DNA from: Agaribacterium haliotis | GTDB lineage: Bacteria > Pseudomonadota > Gammaproteobacteria > Pseudomonadales > Cellvibrionaceae | Direction of reading: 5' to 3' | Length of the DNA: 64,000 nucleotides | Assembly: GCF_002312815.1 (NCBI RefSeq) | Contig: NZ_NKQJ01000009.1 | Coordinates: 62,001-126,000, forward strand | In this document: positions 18,171 through 26,733 of the stretch, in pieces | Layout of the letters: every line of letters begins with the position of its first letter | Position numbering within the stretch: the stretch's first letter is position 1 | The notes under the pieces: model-generated | What the model was told of the DNA's origin: nothing | The model's input: only the letters and a program-made list of their open reading frames with translations | Databases searched by the model: none | Program-made: the position numbers and the translations under genes

Positions 18171-18725
18171 AGCTTCAACCCCAATAGAAATAAAAAGTAA
18201 AATTACACTACCGCTTCTGCAGTAATTACTGCATCAGTGAATACGCACTGAGAAGTACAAACAAGCAAAACAAAACATCACCCTGTTTTGCTTTTGTTTC
18301 AACGGCATTAAGGAAATAGTTAATAAGGTAGGTACTTTGAATCTTTCCCTGGCTGATCATCACATCCTTTATTAACTCTCTGCGCATGCAAAATCATTAC
18401 AACAGGCAGAGACAATAGTTAGGCGCTGCGGACTAGCAGCGCCCTTGCGATGATTGTTTTCAGTAATTGACAACAAGAAAACTGTGGATAGACCTGCTAC
18501 TTCTTCCCCAAAAAGTAAAGCCCCTAATTCTTAGGCGCCTATTATCTTATAAAAAACGAGAAGTGCTCAAGGCTTATACGCTTGACAAAGAACAAAAAAA
18601 TCATTCGAAACAGCTAAGTTTGAACGTTTATGTCATTGACTTTTTGCCTGCAAATACAATAAAGGTGAGTGCAAACCATATTGGTGCTAAAGGCACCTTG
18701 ATAGGGCACTGTAATTAAGGCATTC
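18171..18725. other. Intergenic region upstream of the exoprotein genes
   Basis: No convincing gene. A perfect 16-bp palindrome TGCAGTAATTACTGCA (18218-18233) lies about 50 bases upstream of the exoprotein start and may be an operator. A 10-bp inverted repeat AAGCAAAACA / TGTTTTGCTT (18263-18272 and 18284-18293) lies further up. A separate GC-rich hairpin is at 18422-18443. A short plus-strand frame at 18467-18718 is lysine- and leucine-rich without family features and I do not call it. Confidence 0.5.
18422..18443. repeat. GC-rich hairpin, possible terminator
   Basis: GGCGCTGC and GCAGCGCC are perfect 8-bp complements around a six-base loop (GGACTA). There is no immediate T-run on either strand. 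It is isolated from both flanking genes by more than 250 bases. Confidence 0.4.
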
Positions 18726-19862
18726 CTAGCGCAAATCCATATACGCCTTTTCTGCAATATCTGCATAGGCGCGGGCTTTTTCTAAATAGGCCCAGTAGTG
18801 CAGGTAGACTTTTTCAAAAAGCTTATCTTCGGCGGCGCTTTCGGCGTAGATATCTAAAGCGGCTTGTTTATAAGTGGCGAGTACCGATTCGGGGAAGCGG
18901 CGAATTTCTACATTGCTTTGTTGTTGTATTTGCTGCAATGCAACTAAGCTGCGCGCTTGGTATTCATCGAGCATAAGCTGGTTGACTGATTGCGCAGCGC
19001 TAATAACTATTTGCTGAAGTTCTTCCGGCAGGCTCTGCCAGGCTTGTTTGTTGATGGTAAATTCCATTGCTGGGCCGGGTTCGTGCCAGCCGGGGAAATA
19101 ATAGTATTTGGCGATTTGCTGAAAACCCATGGCTAAGTCGTTGTAGGGGCCAACCCATTCGGTTGCATCGATAACGCCGGTTTGCAATGCATTAAAAAGT
19201 TCTGCGCCGGGAATATTTACCGCTGTGCCACCTGCGCGGCTAAATACTTCACCGCCCAGGCCGGGTATGCGCATTTTCAAACCCTGAATATCTTCGGGGC
19301 TTTGGATTTCTACATTAAACCAGCCGCCCATCTGGGTGCCGGTATTGCCGCCGGGCAGCGGAATAAGGTTGTAGGGTTCGTAAATTTCTTGCCACAGCTC
19401 TAAACCGCCGCCGTAGTTGATCCAGGCGTTAAATTCTTGTGCGGTCATGCCAAAAGGTACTGAGGTAAAAAATACCGCCGCCGGGATTTTGCCTTTCCAG
19501 TAATAGGCGGCGCTGTGGCCCATTTCTACTGAGCCTGCGCTGACGGCGTCAAAAACTCCGAGCGCGGGAACAATGGTATTGGCACCGTGCACGGTAATTT
19601 GCAGGCGGCCGCTGCTCATCTTCTGGACTTTTTCGGCAAATAATTCTGGCCCCAGGCCTAAACCGGGAAAGCGCTTGGGCCAGCTGGTGACTAAATCCCA
19701 CTGATAAACTGTGCCGGCATCATTTACTGCTGCTTGTCTGTGTTCCGTTGTTTTATTTTTTGTTGCCGAGTTAAGCACCAGCGCGGCAAATAATGATAAA
19801 CAAACAACGAGTAGCGCTGCGATCAGTGTGGGCATCCACCAGGGCGAGTAGCGGTTTTGCAT
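18726..19862 (-). CDS. TRAP transporter substrate-binding protein (DctP/TakP-like), orphan
   Basis: 378 residues from the ATG at 19862 (an in-frame ATG at 19898 is possible; neither has a good ribosome site). After a hydrophobic segment (about residues 10-32) without a clear cleavage site, the protein shows the DctP fold: WDLVTSWPKRFPGLGLGPE, KMSSGRLQI, GAVEMGHS-type stretch, the central MRIPGLGGEVF and the ligand-binding EWVGPYNDLAMGF. Such proteins deliver organic acids to the TRAP permease. It resembles the TakP-type group for alpha-keto acids in the WPKRFPGLG and YYFPGWHEPGP segments. No DctQ or DctM gene is adjacent, so the permease would be elsewhere. Confidence 0.87.
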   Translation of the reverse strand: MQNRYSPWWMPTLIAALLVVCLSLFAALVLNSATKNKTTEHRQAAVNDAGTVYQWDLVTSWPKRFPGLGLGPELFAEKVQKMSSGRLQITVHGANTIVPALGVFDAVSAGSVEMGHSAAYYWKGKIPAAVFFTSVPFGMTAQEFNAWINYGGGLELWQEIYEPYNLIPLPGGNTGTQMGGWFNVEIQSPEDIQGLKMRIPGLGGEVFSRAGGTAVNIPGAELFNALQTGVIDATEWVGPYNDLAMGFQQIAKYYYFPGWHEPGPAMEFTINKQAWQSLPEELQQIVISAAQSVNQLMLDEYQARSLVALQQIQQQSNVEIRRFPESVLATYKQAALDIYAESAAEDKLFEKVYLHYWAYLEKARAYADIAEKAYMDLR

Positions 19863-19989
19863 AAAAAACGACCAAGACGTTAACAATAATGCAAACATTG
19901 TAACGTCTTGTAAGCGCTACTTAGAAATTGGCGCCATTTACCTTAGACTGCACGCAGATACCTCTTTGTGCATACGCTAAGGAATGTTC

Positions 19990-20580
19990 ATGCCTGCACG
20001 TCTCGTTCAACTATTTGTTGTTTTTCTATTTAGTTTCAGTTCGGCCTGCTTTGCCGAGAAGCACTTTTTTATTCACGGCGGTTTTGGTGCCGGTGCCATC
20101 GATTTCCCGGATTCACAAGATGAAGAACTGGATACGGTTACCACTGCTTTACAGCTCGGCATCGGTTACGAATTTCAAACACCGATTTCGATACAGTTTA
20201 ATTACGGTTATATGGATGAGTTTTTTTTGCTGGCTTTGTTTAACGATGCTTCTTACGAGATTGACTACAGAGATCTATTAGTTGGCTATCGCTTTAACTA
20301 TAAAAAACTCTACGTTCGGCCATTGCTGGGCATTTCCGATAGTCGCCTGCGCTTAGTCCGCCGCGACGGCGACAAGGCCGAAGTGTTAAGCAGCGATAGA
20401 GACAGCAGCATGGTTTGGGGTTTTGACCTCGGTATCGATTTTACCCGCCACTTTGCGATGAGCGTCGGCTACAAACACTACGAGCCTAATTTTGCGATTA
20501 ATACCGGCTATAAAAAATACGAAGCTGAGTTTGTCGATTTTAACTACATCAGCGCGGTGAACTTTATAGGTAAGTTTTAA
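19990..20580 (+). CDS. Small outer-membrane beta-barrel protein (OmpA/OmpW-like porin type)
   Basis: 196 residues with a signal peptide (MPARLVQLFVVFLFSFSSACFA). The ATG at 19990 is preferred over 19984 because AAGGA ends six bases before it. The body consists of alternating amphipathic strands rich in aromatic residues (FFIHGGFGAGAI, IQFNYGYMDEF, LLVGYRFNYKKLYVRPLLGI, AMSVGYKHYEP) and ends in Phe (VNFIGKF), the usual C-terminal signature for insertion by the BAM complex. Eight strands are likely. Ligand unknown. Confidence 0.75.
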   Translation: MPARLVQLFVVFLFSFSSACFAEKHFFIHGGFGAGAIDFPDSQDEELDTVTTALQLGIGYEFQTPISIQFNYGYMDEFFLLALFNDASYEIDYRDLLVGYRFNYKKLYVRPLLGISDSRLRLVRRDGDKAEVLSSDRDSSMVWGFDLGIDFTRHFAMSVGYKHYEPNFAINTGYKKYEAEFVDFNYISAVNFIGKF

Positions 20581-20655
20581 GCTGGGTTTAGCTCTGGGTT
20601 CACTTTGGCTACGCTTAACTTGCGCAGCCAGAGTGTTGTGAAAGCGGCTTGGAAC

Positions 20656-22812
20656 TTACAGCACTTCAAGCTTGGCGTATTGCAGCATCAGCCATTTAGT
20701 ACCTTCGCCGGCAAAATTTATTTGCAGGCGCGCGGCGGCGCCCTGGCCTTCAATCGCCAAAATAGTGCCTTCGCCAAAAACCGGGTGGCTGACCAGCTGG
20801 CCGAGGCTCATGCCGGGCACGGTATCGCTCAGACTCTGTTGCTGAAACTGCGCGGGCCGGCTCACCGCTTTTTTCATGCGCACTTCATTGACCAAGCCAT
20901 TGGGGATTTCACGCACAAAACGCGACGGCGAATTAAAGGTTTCTTTGCCGTAGAGGCGGCGGCTTTCGGCGTAACACAAGACCAGTTTGTGCATGGCCCG
21001 GGTTAAACCGACATAGGCGAGGCGGCGCTCTTCTTCGAGGCGGCCGGGCTCTTCTGCACTCATGCGGTGGGGAAACAGGCCTTCTTCCATGCCGGCAAGC
21101 ACAACAAAGGGAAATTCTAGGCCCTTGGCGCTGTGCAGCGTCATCATTTGCACCGCTTCTTCGTAATCGTCGGCCTGGGTATCGCCGGCATCGAGCGCGG
21201 CTTTATCTAAGAAGGCGTCTAATACCGGTACATCGTCATCGTCGCTTTCAAATGCGCGACAGGCGCTGACTAATTCCTGCAAGTTTTCTACCCGGGCCTG
21301 GCCGCGTTCGCCTTTTTCCTGGGCGTGAAAATCAAGCAAACCCGAGCCGTCGACAACGATGCTGGCAATATCGCCAAGCTGCTGTTCAAAACACTGGTCT
21401 TCAAGCGTGTTTAGCAGCTCGAGAAACGCCTGCAGCGCATTGGCGGCGCGGGCACTAAAAACATTGTTGGCAATGGCGCCCTGGGCGGCATCAAATAGTG
21501 AACTGCCCTGATCGCGGGCAAACAATCTGAGTGTATCGAGGGTTTTGTTGCCGATGCCGCGGGTCGGTGTATTAACCACACGCTCAAAGGCGTTGTCGTC
21601 ATTGCGGTTGCTGAGCAGGCGCATATAGGCCAGCGCGTTTTTAATTTCGAGGCGCTCGTAGAAGCGCTGGCCGCCGTAGATGCGATAGGGCACATCGGCG
21701 CGGATAAAGGCTTCTTCAAGCACACGCGACTGGGCGTTGCTGCGATAGAGCAGGGCGATGTCGTTGGCGCTAGTGCCATCATCGCGCCAGCGCTGAACCT
21801 GATCGACAATGTAGCGCGCTTCATCCTGTTCATTAAACGCGGCGTAAAGGTCGATGGCCTCGCCATCGGCGCCGTCTGTCCACAGGGTTTTACCGAGGCG
21901 ATCGCCGTTGTTTTCAATAACCGCGTTGGCCGCTTTTAATATGGTTGCCGTGGAGCGGTAGTTTTGCTCTAGGCGCGTTACCTGCACCGGGGCAAAGTCT
22001 TGTTCAAACTTGTGAATATTTTCTATTTTTGCCCCGCGCCAGCCGTAGATGCTCTGATCGTCGTCGCCAACAACCGTCAGCGCTGCGCTGTTACCGGCAA
22101 GCACACGCAACCACGCGTATTGAATGCTGTTGGTATCTTGAAATTCGTCGACAAGAATGGCGCTAAAACGGCGCTGGTAGTGTTCAAGCAGGTTTTTGTT
22201 GTTTAACCACAGTTCGTGGCTGCGCAATAAAAGCTCGGCAAAGTCGACCACTCCGGCGCGCTCACAGGCTTGTTCATAGGCCAGGTAGATTTGCTTCATA
22301 ACCTTGGTGTAGGGGTCAAAGCTGTCTTGAATGTAGGCCGCGCGCAGGCCGTCATCTTTTTTGCCGTTGATAAAACCCTGGGCCTGGCGGTGGGGCCAGC
22401 GGCTGTCGTCGATCTGCAGATCGGCATAGATGCGTTTAATCAGGCGCAGTTGATCGTCGCTGTCGAGGATCTGGAAATTCTGCGGCAACTTCGCTTCTTG
22501 CCAGTGCTGGCGCAGCAAGCGGTGGGCAAGACCGTGAAAGGTGCCGACCCACATCGAGCGCACGGCAAATTCCGAGCCGAGCTGCGGGCCGAGGCGCTCG
22601 CGCATTTCGGCGGCGGCTTTGTTGGTAAAGGTTACCGCCAATATTTGCTGGGCACCGAGATTCTCTACCCGCATAAGCCAGGCGATGCGCTGCACCAGCA
22701 CGCGGGTTTTACCCGAACCAGCACCGGCAAGCACCAGTTGATTGCTAAGTGGCGCACAAACGGCTTCGCGCTGTGCATCGTTTAATGAGTTGAGAAGATC
22801 GCTGACGTCCAT
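20656..22812 (-). CDS. uvrD: DNA helicase II (UvrD)
   Basis: 718 residues from the ATG at 22812 (an ATG three codons upstream is possible), matching the 720 of E. coli UvrD. Superfamily 1 motifs are complete: Walker A AGAGSGKT, TFTNKAAAEM, VDEFQDTN, GDDDQSIYGWRGA, QNYRS, LHSAKGLEF and VGLTRA. The C-terminus has the small DNA/RNA-polymerase-binding domain (GEGTILAIEGQG...LMLQYAKLEVL). UvrD unwinds DNA 3' to 5' in nucleotide excision and mismatch repair and clears RecA filaments. Stands alone between convergent and divergent neighbours. Confidence 0.96.
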   Translation of the reverse strand: MDVSDLLNSLNDAQREAVCAPLSNQLVLAGAGSGKTRVLVQRIAWLMRVENLGAQQILAVTFTNKAAAEMRERLGPQLGSEFAVRSMWVGTFHGLAHRLLRQHWQEAKLPQNFQILDSDDQLRLIKRIYADLQIDDSRWPHRQAQGFINGKKDDGLRAAYIQDSFDPYTKVMKQIYLAYEQACERAGVVDFAELLLRSHELWLNNKNLLEHYQRRFSAILVDEFQDTNSIQYAWLRVLAGNSAALTVVGDDDQSIYGWRGAKIENIHKFEQDFAPVQVTRLEQNYRSTATILKAANAVIENNGDRLGKTLWTDGADGEAIDLYAAFNEQDEARYIVDQVQRWRDDGTSANDIALLYRSNAQSRVLEEAFIRADVPYRIYGGQRFYERLEIKNALAYMRLLSNRNDDNAFERVVNTPTRGIGNKTLDTLRLFARDQGSSLFDAAQGAIANNVFSARAANALQAFLELLNTLEDQCFEQQLGDIASIVVDGSGLLDFHAQEKGERGQARVENLQELVSACRAFESDDDDVPVLDAFLDKAALDAGDTQADDYEEAVQMMTLHSAKGLEFPFVVLAGMEEGLFPHRMSAEEPGRLEEERRLAYVGLTRAMHKLVLCYAESRRLYGKETFNSPSRFVREIPNGLVNEVRMKKAVSRPAQFQQQSLSDTVPGMSLGQLVSHPVFGEGTILAIEGQGAAARLQINFAGEGTKWLMLQYAKLEVL

Positions 22813-22906
22813 AGCGGGCATTGTAACAATACCTGTATGAACTTACAGGGTTTTAGCTTGAATTAAATTTTTAGCGACGCTAACTATAGGTGCTTTAAGC
22901 ACACTC

Positions 22907-23587
22907 CTAGGGTTTGCTGTTGCCGTGCCGAACTTGCTCTTCAGCAGGCAGCAGCTGGATTGCCCTTGTCTGTTTTTGCTCTTGAGCTTGCTGTTGAGAT
23001 GGCGCTTGCACTTGTTTTTGCCGTGTTAAGCTCTGTAGCTCTGCTTGCGGCTGATCATCTGCAACTTCAAACGCGCGCACAAACGCCCGGCTCTGGCCTT
23101 GCAATTCAACGTAGACATTCAAATACGCCGTGCCCGGCGCCAGCGCTTCGACTTGCAATGGCAGTTCGGCCAAACCTTGTTTTAGCGGCAATATATAGGG
23201 CTTGGGCTGCAGCTGTGCCGCAACAGACGAGCCTTTAAGGCTCAGGTGCACACGCAGTTCACCGCTTTCTTGTTGCGCGCGAAAGCGATAAAGCAGCTCA
23301 GCACGTTCACCCAACACCAGCTTTTTAGTTTGCGGCCCGGGCATGCGCACTTTTGCCCCGGGTTTTTGATAAGCAAGGCCCGGGGAAGCTTTGCCGGCAG
23401 TGTTGTTTTGGTAAGTGTTGTTTTGGTGAGTATGGGGCTGGTAAGTATGGCTCTGGTCGATGTGCGGATGGTTAGTATGCAGCCTGTCGCCACTTGCGCT
23501 TTGATGGTGATTGTCGGCTACAAGCGCAGCAGAAGAAAACGCAAAAATAAGCGCGGCCGTCAGCTGAGCTGTTTTAACATACATCAT
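22907..23587 (-). CDS. Secreted His/Thr/Asn-rich hypothetical protein coupled to the metalloprotease lipoprotein
   Basis: 226 residues with a signal peptide (cleavage around ALVA-DN). After it comes a degenerate repeat of His-Thr-Asn-Gln residues (HTNHPHIDQSHTYQPHTHQN), which could bind metal ions. Residues about 85-175 look like one beta-sandwich domain (LVLGERAELLYRF, GELRVHLSLKG, GTAYLNVYVELQG). The C-terminal 45 residues are Gln-rich and low complexity. Its ATG overlaps the stop of the upstream lipoprotein gene by one base (TAATG), implying translational coupling. I recognise no family. Confidence 0.65.
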   Translation of the reverse strand: MMYVKTAQLTAALIFAFSSAALVADNHHQSASGDRLHTNHPHIDQSHTYQPHTHQNNTYQNNTAGKASPGLAYQKPGAKVRMPGPQTKKLVLGERAELLYRFRAQQESGELRVHLSLKGSSVAAQLQPKPYILPLKQGLAELPLQVEALAPGTAYLNVYVELQGQSRAFVRAFEVADDQPQAELQSLTRQKQVQAPSQQQAQEQKQTRAIQLLPAEEQVRHGNSKP

Positions 23588-25272
23588 TAAACTTCCCTCC
23601 AGCTCAGGTCAAAGCAGGCGGCGGCCAGGTCGCCATCTTCTTTGGTGTTCACGGCATCGTAGAGTTCCAGCACATAAGTACCTGCTTCAAGGTTTAGTGT
23701 TTCTTGCTCTGTGCCACTGTTTGTACTGTCCATAAAGGCGATGTAGGCGCCCTGGCGAAACAGCACCATGTCCGGGTCTCTATCACCGGTGCCAACGCCG
23801 TTTAGCGATGCGGTAAATTCATAGTTTGCGCGGTGCGGAACTTCAATTTGCACAAAACGCCGGACTTCAAAATAGTTGTAGTAGTTGCCATCGTTTGCGC
23901 GCGAGCACAGATTGATGGACGCGCCGAGTTCAAGCTGGTGGTAGATAGGCAAGGCGATGGACGAGCCACCGCTGTTTGTTTCAGCTTCACCCCAGGGGCC
24001 GCTGCCGTAGATCTCGTAGCTGTTTGCCAGCTGCTCTAGCTCGGCGGCTTCAGCCGAAGAAATCTCACCTTGCAGGCTCGCCAAAAACAGATAAATCGAA
24101 CTCAGGGCATCGGAGCTGCGAAATTGCTGGCCGGTGTAGGCGCGCAAAAAGTTCGGCAGGCCAAGGGCTACTGCGTCGCCCTGTTCACTGTTGTCGTCGA
24201 GCACATCGTAGACCAGCGAGGCCACACTCGATTCGCTAAACCAACCGAGGTTCGGGTGGCGCTGTTCGATATTAAAAGCAAAACCGCCTTGCTGCTGAGA
24301 CCCGGCGCTATCGCCAAAAAAACCGTCGCCGCGCAGAAAAGCCGGTATCGCATTGGCTGTGCCTTCGCTAAACGCCACGCGCATATCGAGCTTGTCATTC
24401 TGACTGTGACTGCCACCTATGCTCTCTGAGCGCGACAGTGTTGCTTCAACAAAATGAAAGAATTCATGCTGCACCACCGAACGGTCGTATTCATCGCTGT
24501 CGTTGTCGGCCCAGCCAAGCAGGTAAATCGCCTGTTGGCGCACGTCGTAGTGGCTGGTGCCAATATTGCCATCGGCAACGTCGCCGTCGAGGGCTTTGTT
24601 GTCGGGGCTCCAGCGCAGCTCGAGCGGCAGCATATCGCTGTCTAAACCCGCATCGCTCAGCGCAACGACCAGCTCATAAACCGAATCGAGAATAGCAAAC
24701 GGCGCGGCCGAGCGCGGGCCGCCATAGGCCTGGCCTGTCCAACCGGAAGCGGCGTGCAAGTCGCGCTGGCTATTGCTGTCACCACTGCTTATCAAACTGC
24801 CCTGCACGGCATAGAGGTTGTTGTTATTGGTATTGTCGCTGACCTGGAAATTCCAGCTCGGCTGCTGATCGCGTTTGATTTCAGCCAGTACCCGCACCCG
24901 CACATCGGTTGCGCGCGGCGCGCGCAGTTCGTAGTTGCCAAGCTCGTCACTGCTGACTTCATCGAGCGCTTGGTTGTTCTCATCGAGCAGCTGCACCGTG
25001 ACCGCGCGCATTGGCAAGCTGGCAATATTGCCGTAGTCGAGCGCGCCGTTGGCGGCTTGCGGAACAAAGTCGTAACTCAAGCTGCCGCTAACAAAAACGT
25101 CATCGGCACTCGGGCTGCGCGAGGGCTCGGGCCTTGGTGAATTTTGTATAGAAGGGGAGGGCGAACTTGCCGGCGCGACACCGCTGCCACCGCTGGAACC
25201 ACAGGCCGCGAGCACAAGGCAAAGCACACTGGCAATTAGGGCCGGCCACAACGGGCCCGCTGATTTTATCAT
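23587..25272 (-). CDS. Zinc-metalloprotease-like lipoprotein (gluzincin pattern)
   Basis: 561 residues. SPII signal peptide with lipobox LAAC at 21-24, then a Gly/Ser/Pro-rich linker. Residues about 48-125 form an Ig/carboxypeptidase-regulatory-like domain (VQLLDENNQALDEVSSDELG). The putative catalytic site is HEFFHFVE with His269, Glu270 and His273, followed 30 residues later by Glu303 in AFSEGTAN, the HExxH...E arrangement of gluzincins. The C-terminal about 110 residues form a pre-peptidase-like beta domain (ANYEFTASLNG, DMVLFRQG, LEAGTYVLELYD). An outer-membrane or surface protease is the likely role; the substrate is unknown. Confidence 0.75.
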   Translation of the reverse strand: MIKSAGPLWPALIASVLCLVLAACGSSGGSGVAPASSPSPSIQNSPRPEPSRSPSADDVFVSGSLSYDFVPQAANGALDYGNIASLPMRAVTVQLLDENNQALDEVSSDELGNYELRAPRATDVRVRVLAEIKRDQQPSWNFQVSDNTNNNNLYAVQGSLISSGDSNSQRDLHAASGWTGQAYGGPRSAAPFAILDSVYELVVALSDAGLDSDMLPLELRWSPDNKALDGDVADGNIGTSHYDVRQQAIYLLGWADNDSDEYDRSVVQHEFFHFVEATLSRSESIGGSHSQNDKLDMRVAFSEGTANAIPAFLRGDGFFGDSAGSQQQGGFAFNIEQRHPNLGWFSESSVASLVYDVLDDNSEQGDAVALGLPNFLRAYTGQQFRSSDALSSIYLFLASLQGEISSAEAAELEQLANSYEIYGSGPWGEAETNSGGSSIALPIYHQLELGASINLCSRANDGNYYNYFEVRRFVQIEVPHRANYEFTASLNGVGTGDRDPDMVLFRQGAYIAFMDSTNSGTEQETLNLEAGTYVLELYDAVNTKEDGDLAAACFDLSWREV

Positions 25273-25327
25273 TAGAGTTCTCGAGGCCCTGAATTAGAAG
25301 GGCTGTGACAGGGCTCGCTAACAAACC

Positions 25328-26089
25328 CTAGCGCGTTGCGATGGCGATAAATTCCCTATTGCCGTCACCGCCGCGTATTTTACTTTCTTTCCAGCTTAGT
25401 AGTTCCAAGCCTAACTGCCCGAGCAGTGTACGTATTTTTAGTGCCACTTGTGCGTACAAGTCTTCATTTTTTACCAGGCCGCCTTTGGCTATGCCCTCTG
25501 GGCCAACTTCAAACTGGGGTTTAACCAGCGATATCAACACCGCGTTGTTTTTTAGTACGCCGACAAGTTCAGGCAAGATTAAAGTCTGGCTGATAAAGCT
25601 GACATCCATCACCGCCAAATCAAAACGCTCGCTGGGGAAATACTGGCCGAGCTCGCGTGCATTCACCCCTTCCATACAGCGCAAACGCCTGTCGCCGCGC
25701 AGGCTAGCGGCAAGCTGGTTTTTGCCAACATCGACCCCGCAAACACTGGCACAGCCGTGTTTTAACAGGCAATCGCTAAAGCCGCCGGTGCTCTGCCCAA
25801 CATCAATCGCCGACAGCTCTGCCCAGTTGGGCTTTAAACCGAGTTCAGCTAGCGTTTCGATGGCACCTTCAAGTTTTAAGCCGGCGCGGCTGACATAGCG
25901 CAGCTCTTCGGCCTGCAATATGCGAAACTGCAAACTGCGATCAAACTTGGCATTGGCTTTAGCGACTTGCTGCCAAACACCGCCGCGGCCAAATTCCACT
26001 TTGCCTGCGTCGATTAAACGCTGAGCAAGCGTGCGGCTGCTGCACAGCCCCAATTCGACCAATAGTTTGTCTATACGTTCACTTGCCAT
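25328..26089 (-). CDS. tlyA: TlyA-family rRNA (cytidine-2'-O)-methyltransferase / hemolysin-A-like
   Basis: 253 residues from the ATG at 26089; an upstream ATG at 26152 would add 21 residues lacking family character. N-terminal S4 RNA-binding domain (ERIDKLLVELGLCSSRTLAQRL), then an FtsJ/RrmJ-like methyltransferase with the SAM-binding motif DVGQSTGGFSDCLL, CGVDVGKNQLA, VMDVSFIS and LVKPQFEVG. Family members methylate 16S and 23S rRNA cytidines; the haemolysin name is historical. The gene stands alone upstream of tRNA-Leu, divergently oriented. Confidence 0.92.
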   Translation of the reverse strand: MASERIDKLLVELGLCSSRTLAQRLIDAGKVEFGRGGVWQQVAKANAKFDRSLQFRILQAEELRYVSRAGLKLEGAIETLAELGLKPNWAELSAIDVGQSTGGFSDCLLKHGCASVCGVDVGKNQLAASLRGDRRLRCMEGVNARELGQYFPSERFDLAVMDVSFISQTLILPELVGVLKNNAVLISLVKPQFEVGPEGIAKGGLVKNEDLYAQVALKIRTLLGQLGLELLSWKESKIRGGDGNREFIAIATR

Positions 26090-26378
26090 AGAAATAAAAA
26101 AGCCCTGCTCTTTGTGTGCTGCGAATATAGTGAGGCCGGCGCAGCTGTGCAAGCTAAGCCGCTGCAGCTGACTTACACATTAAGACGCAGCTGATATAGC
26201 TGCTTAATGAACACAGAGGCAGTAAAAACTGTACAGAAAAAAGCCGATAAAACATTGACAGAGAAAGGCGCAATCCTTATAGTGCGCGCCTCGTTGTCCC
26301 GGTGGCACTTATAAGTAAGCGCCGATACAACTGATCTTACTGTTATTTTGTAGAGCGCAGTATAAATATTACTACAAA

Positions 26379-26465
26379 GCCCAGGTGGTGAAATTGGTAG
26401 ACACGCTAGCTTCAGGTGCTAGTGGGGGCAACCCCGTGGAGGTTCAAGTCCTCTCCTGGGCACCA
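26379..26465 (+). tRNA. tRNA-Leu (anticodon CAG)
   Basis: The 87-base sequence folds as a class II tRNA. Acceptor arms are GCCCAGG and CCTGGGC, with discriminator A and encoded CCA at 26463-26465. The anticodon stem CTAGC/GCTAG holds loop TTCAGGT, giving anticodon CAG. The variable arm is long (TGGGGGCAACCCCGT), as expected for Leu. TpsiC loop GTTCAAGTC is intact. Confidence 0.96.
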
Positions 26466-26474
26466 TATTAAAGA

Positions 26475-26499
26475 AAACCGAGCACTGCTCGGTTTTTTT
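26475..26499 (+). terminator. Intrinsic terminator of tRNA-Leu
   Basis: AACCGAGC and GCTCGGTT form an 8-bp stem with loop ACT followed by a run of seven T on the plus strand. Confidence 0.9.
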
Positions 26500-26596
26500 A
26501 TGCCTGCCTGTCGAGGACTTCGCCCTAATCGCTCCCGGCTCCTTGCCTCCTGCGATACTTGTATATCCATATACATCGTCCTGGCACCATATTAAA

Positions 26597-26622
26597 GAAA
26601 ACCGAGCAATGCTCGGTTTTTT
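26597..26622 (+). terminator. Second copy of the tRNA-Leu terminator
   Basis: The same stem (ACCGAGC/GCTCGGT, loop AAT) and T-run occur in the duplicated unit. It is a product of the tandem duplication. Confidence 0.85.
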
Positions 26623-26733
26623 ATACCTGCCTGTCGAGGACTTCGCCCTAATCGCTCCCGGTTCCTTGTCTCCTGCGATACTTGTATATCCATATACATC
26701 GTCCTGGGCACCATACTAGTGCTTGCGTTTTGA

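Larger units (their letters stand above)
26455..26715. repeat. Tandem duplication of the tRNA-Leu 3' tail and its terminator
   Basis: A unit starting with the tRNA 3' end (CCTGGGCACCATATTAAAG) at 26455 is repeated at 26580 (as CCTGGCACCATATTAAAG), and a third fragment CCTGGGCACCATA occurs at 26703. The units are about 125 and 123 bases and nearly identical, differing at only a handful of positions. Each carries a terminator hairpin and the palindrome GTATATCCATATAC. It resembles unequal duplication or the att-like repeats left by integration events at a tRNA 3' end. Confidence 0.8.

Noticed and set aside
18467-18718. 83-codon plus-strand frame in the gap upstream of the exoprotein genes
   Set aside because: Lys/Leu-rich, no ribosome site, no family pattern; could be a degraded remnant but nothing supports a gene.
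22270-22785. 171-codon plus-strand frame
   Set aside because: Antisense to the certain uvrD gene; no start signal.
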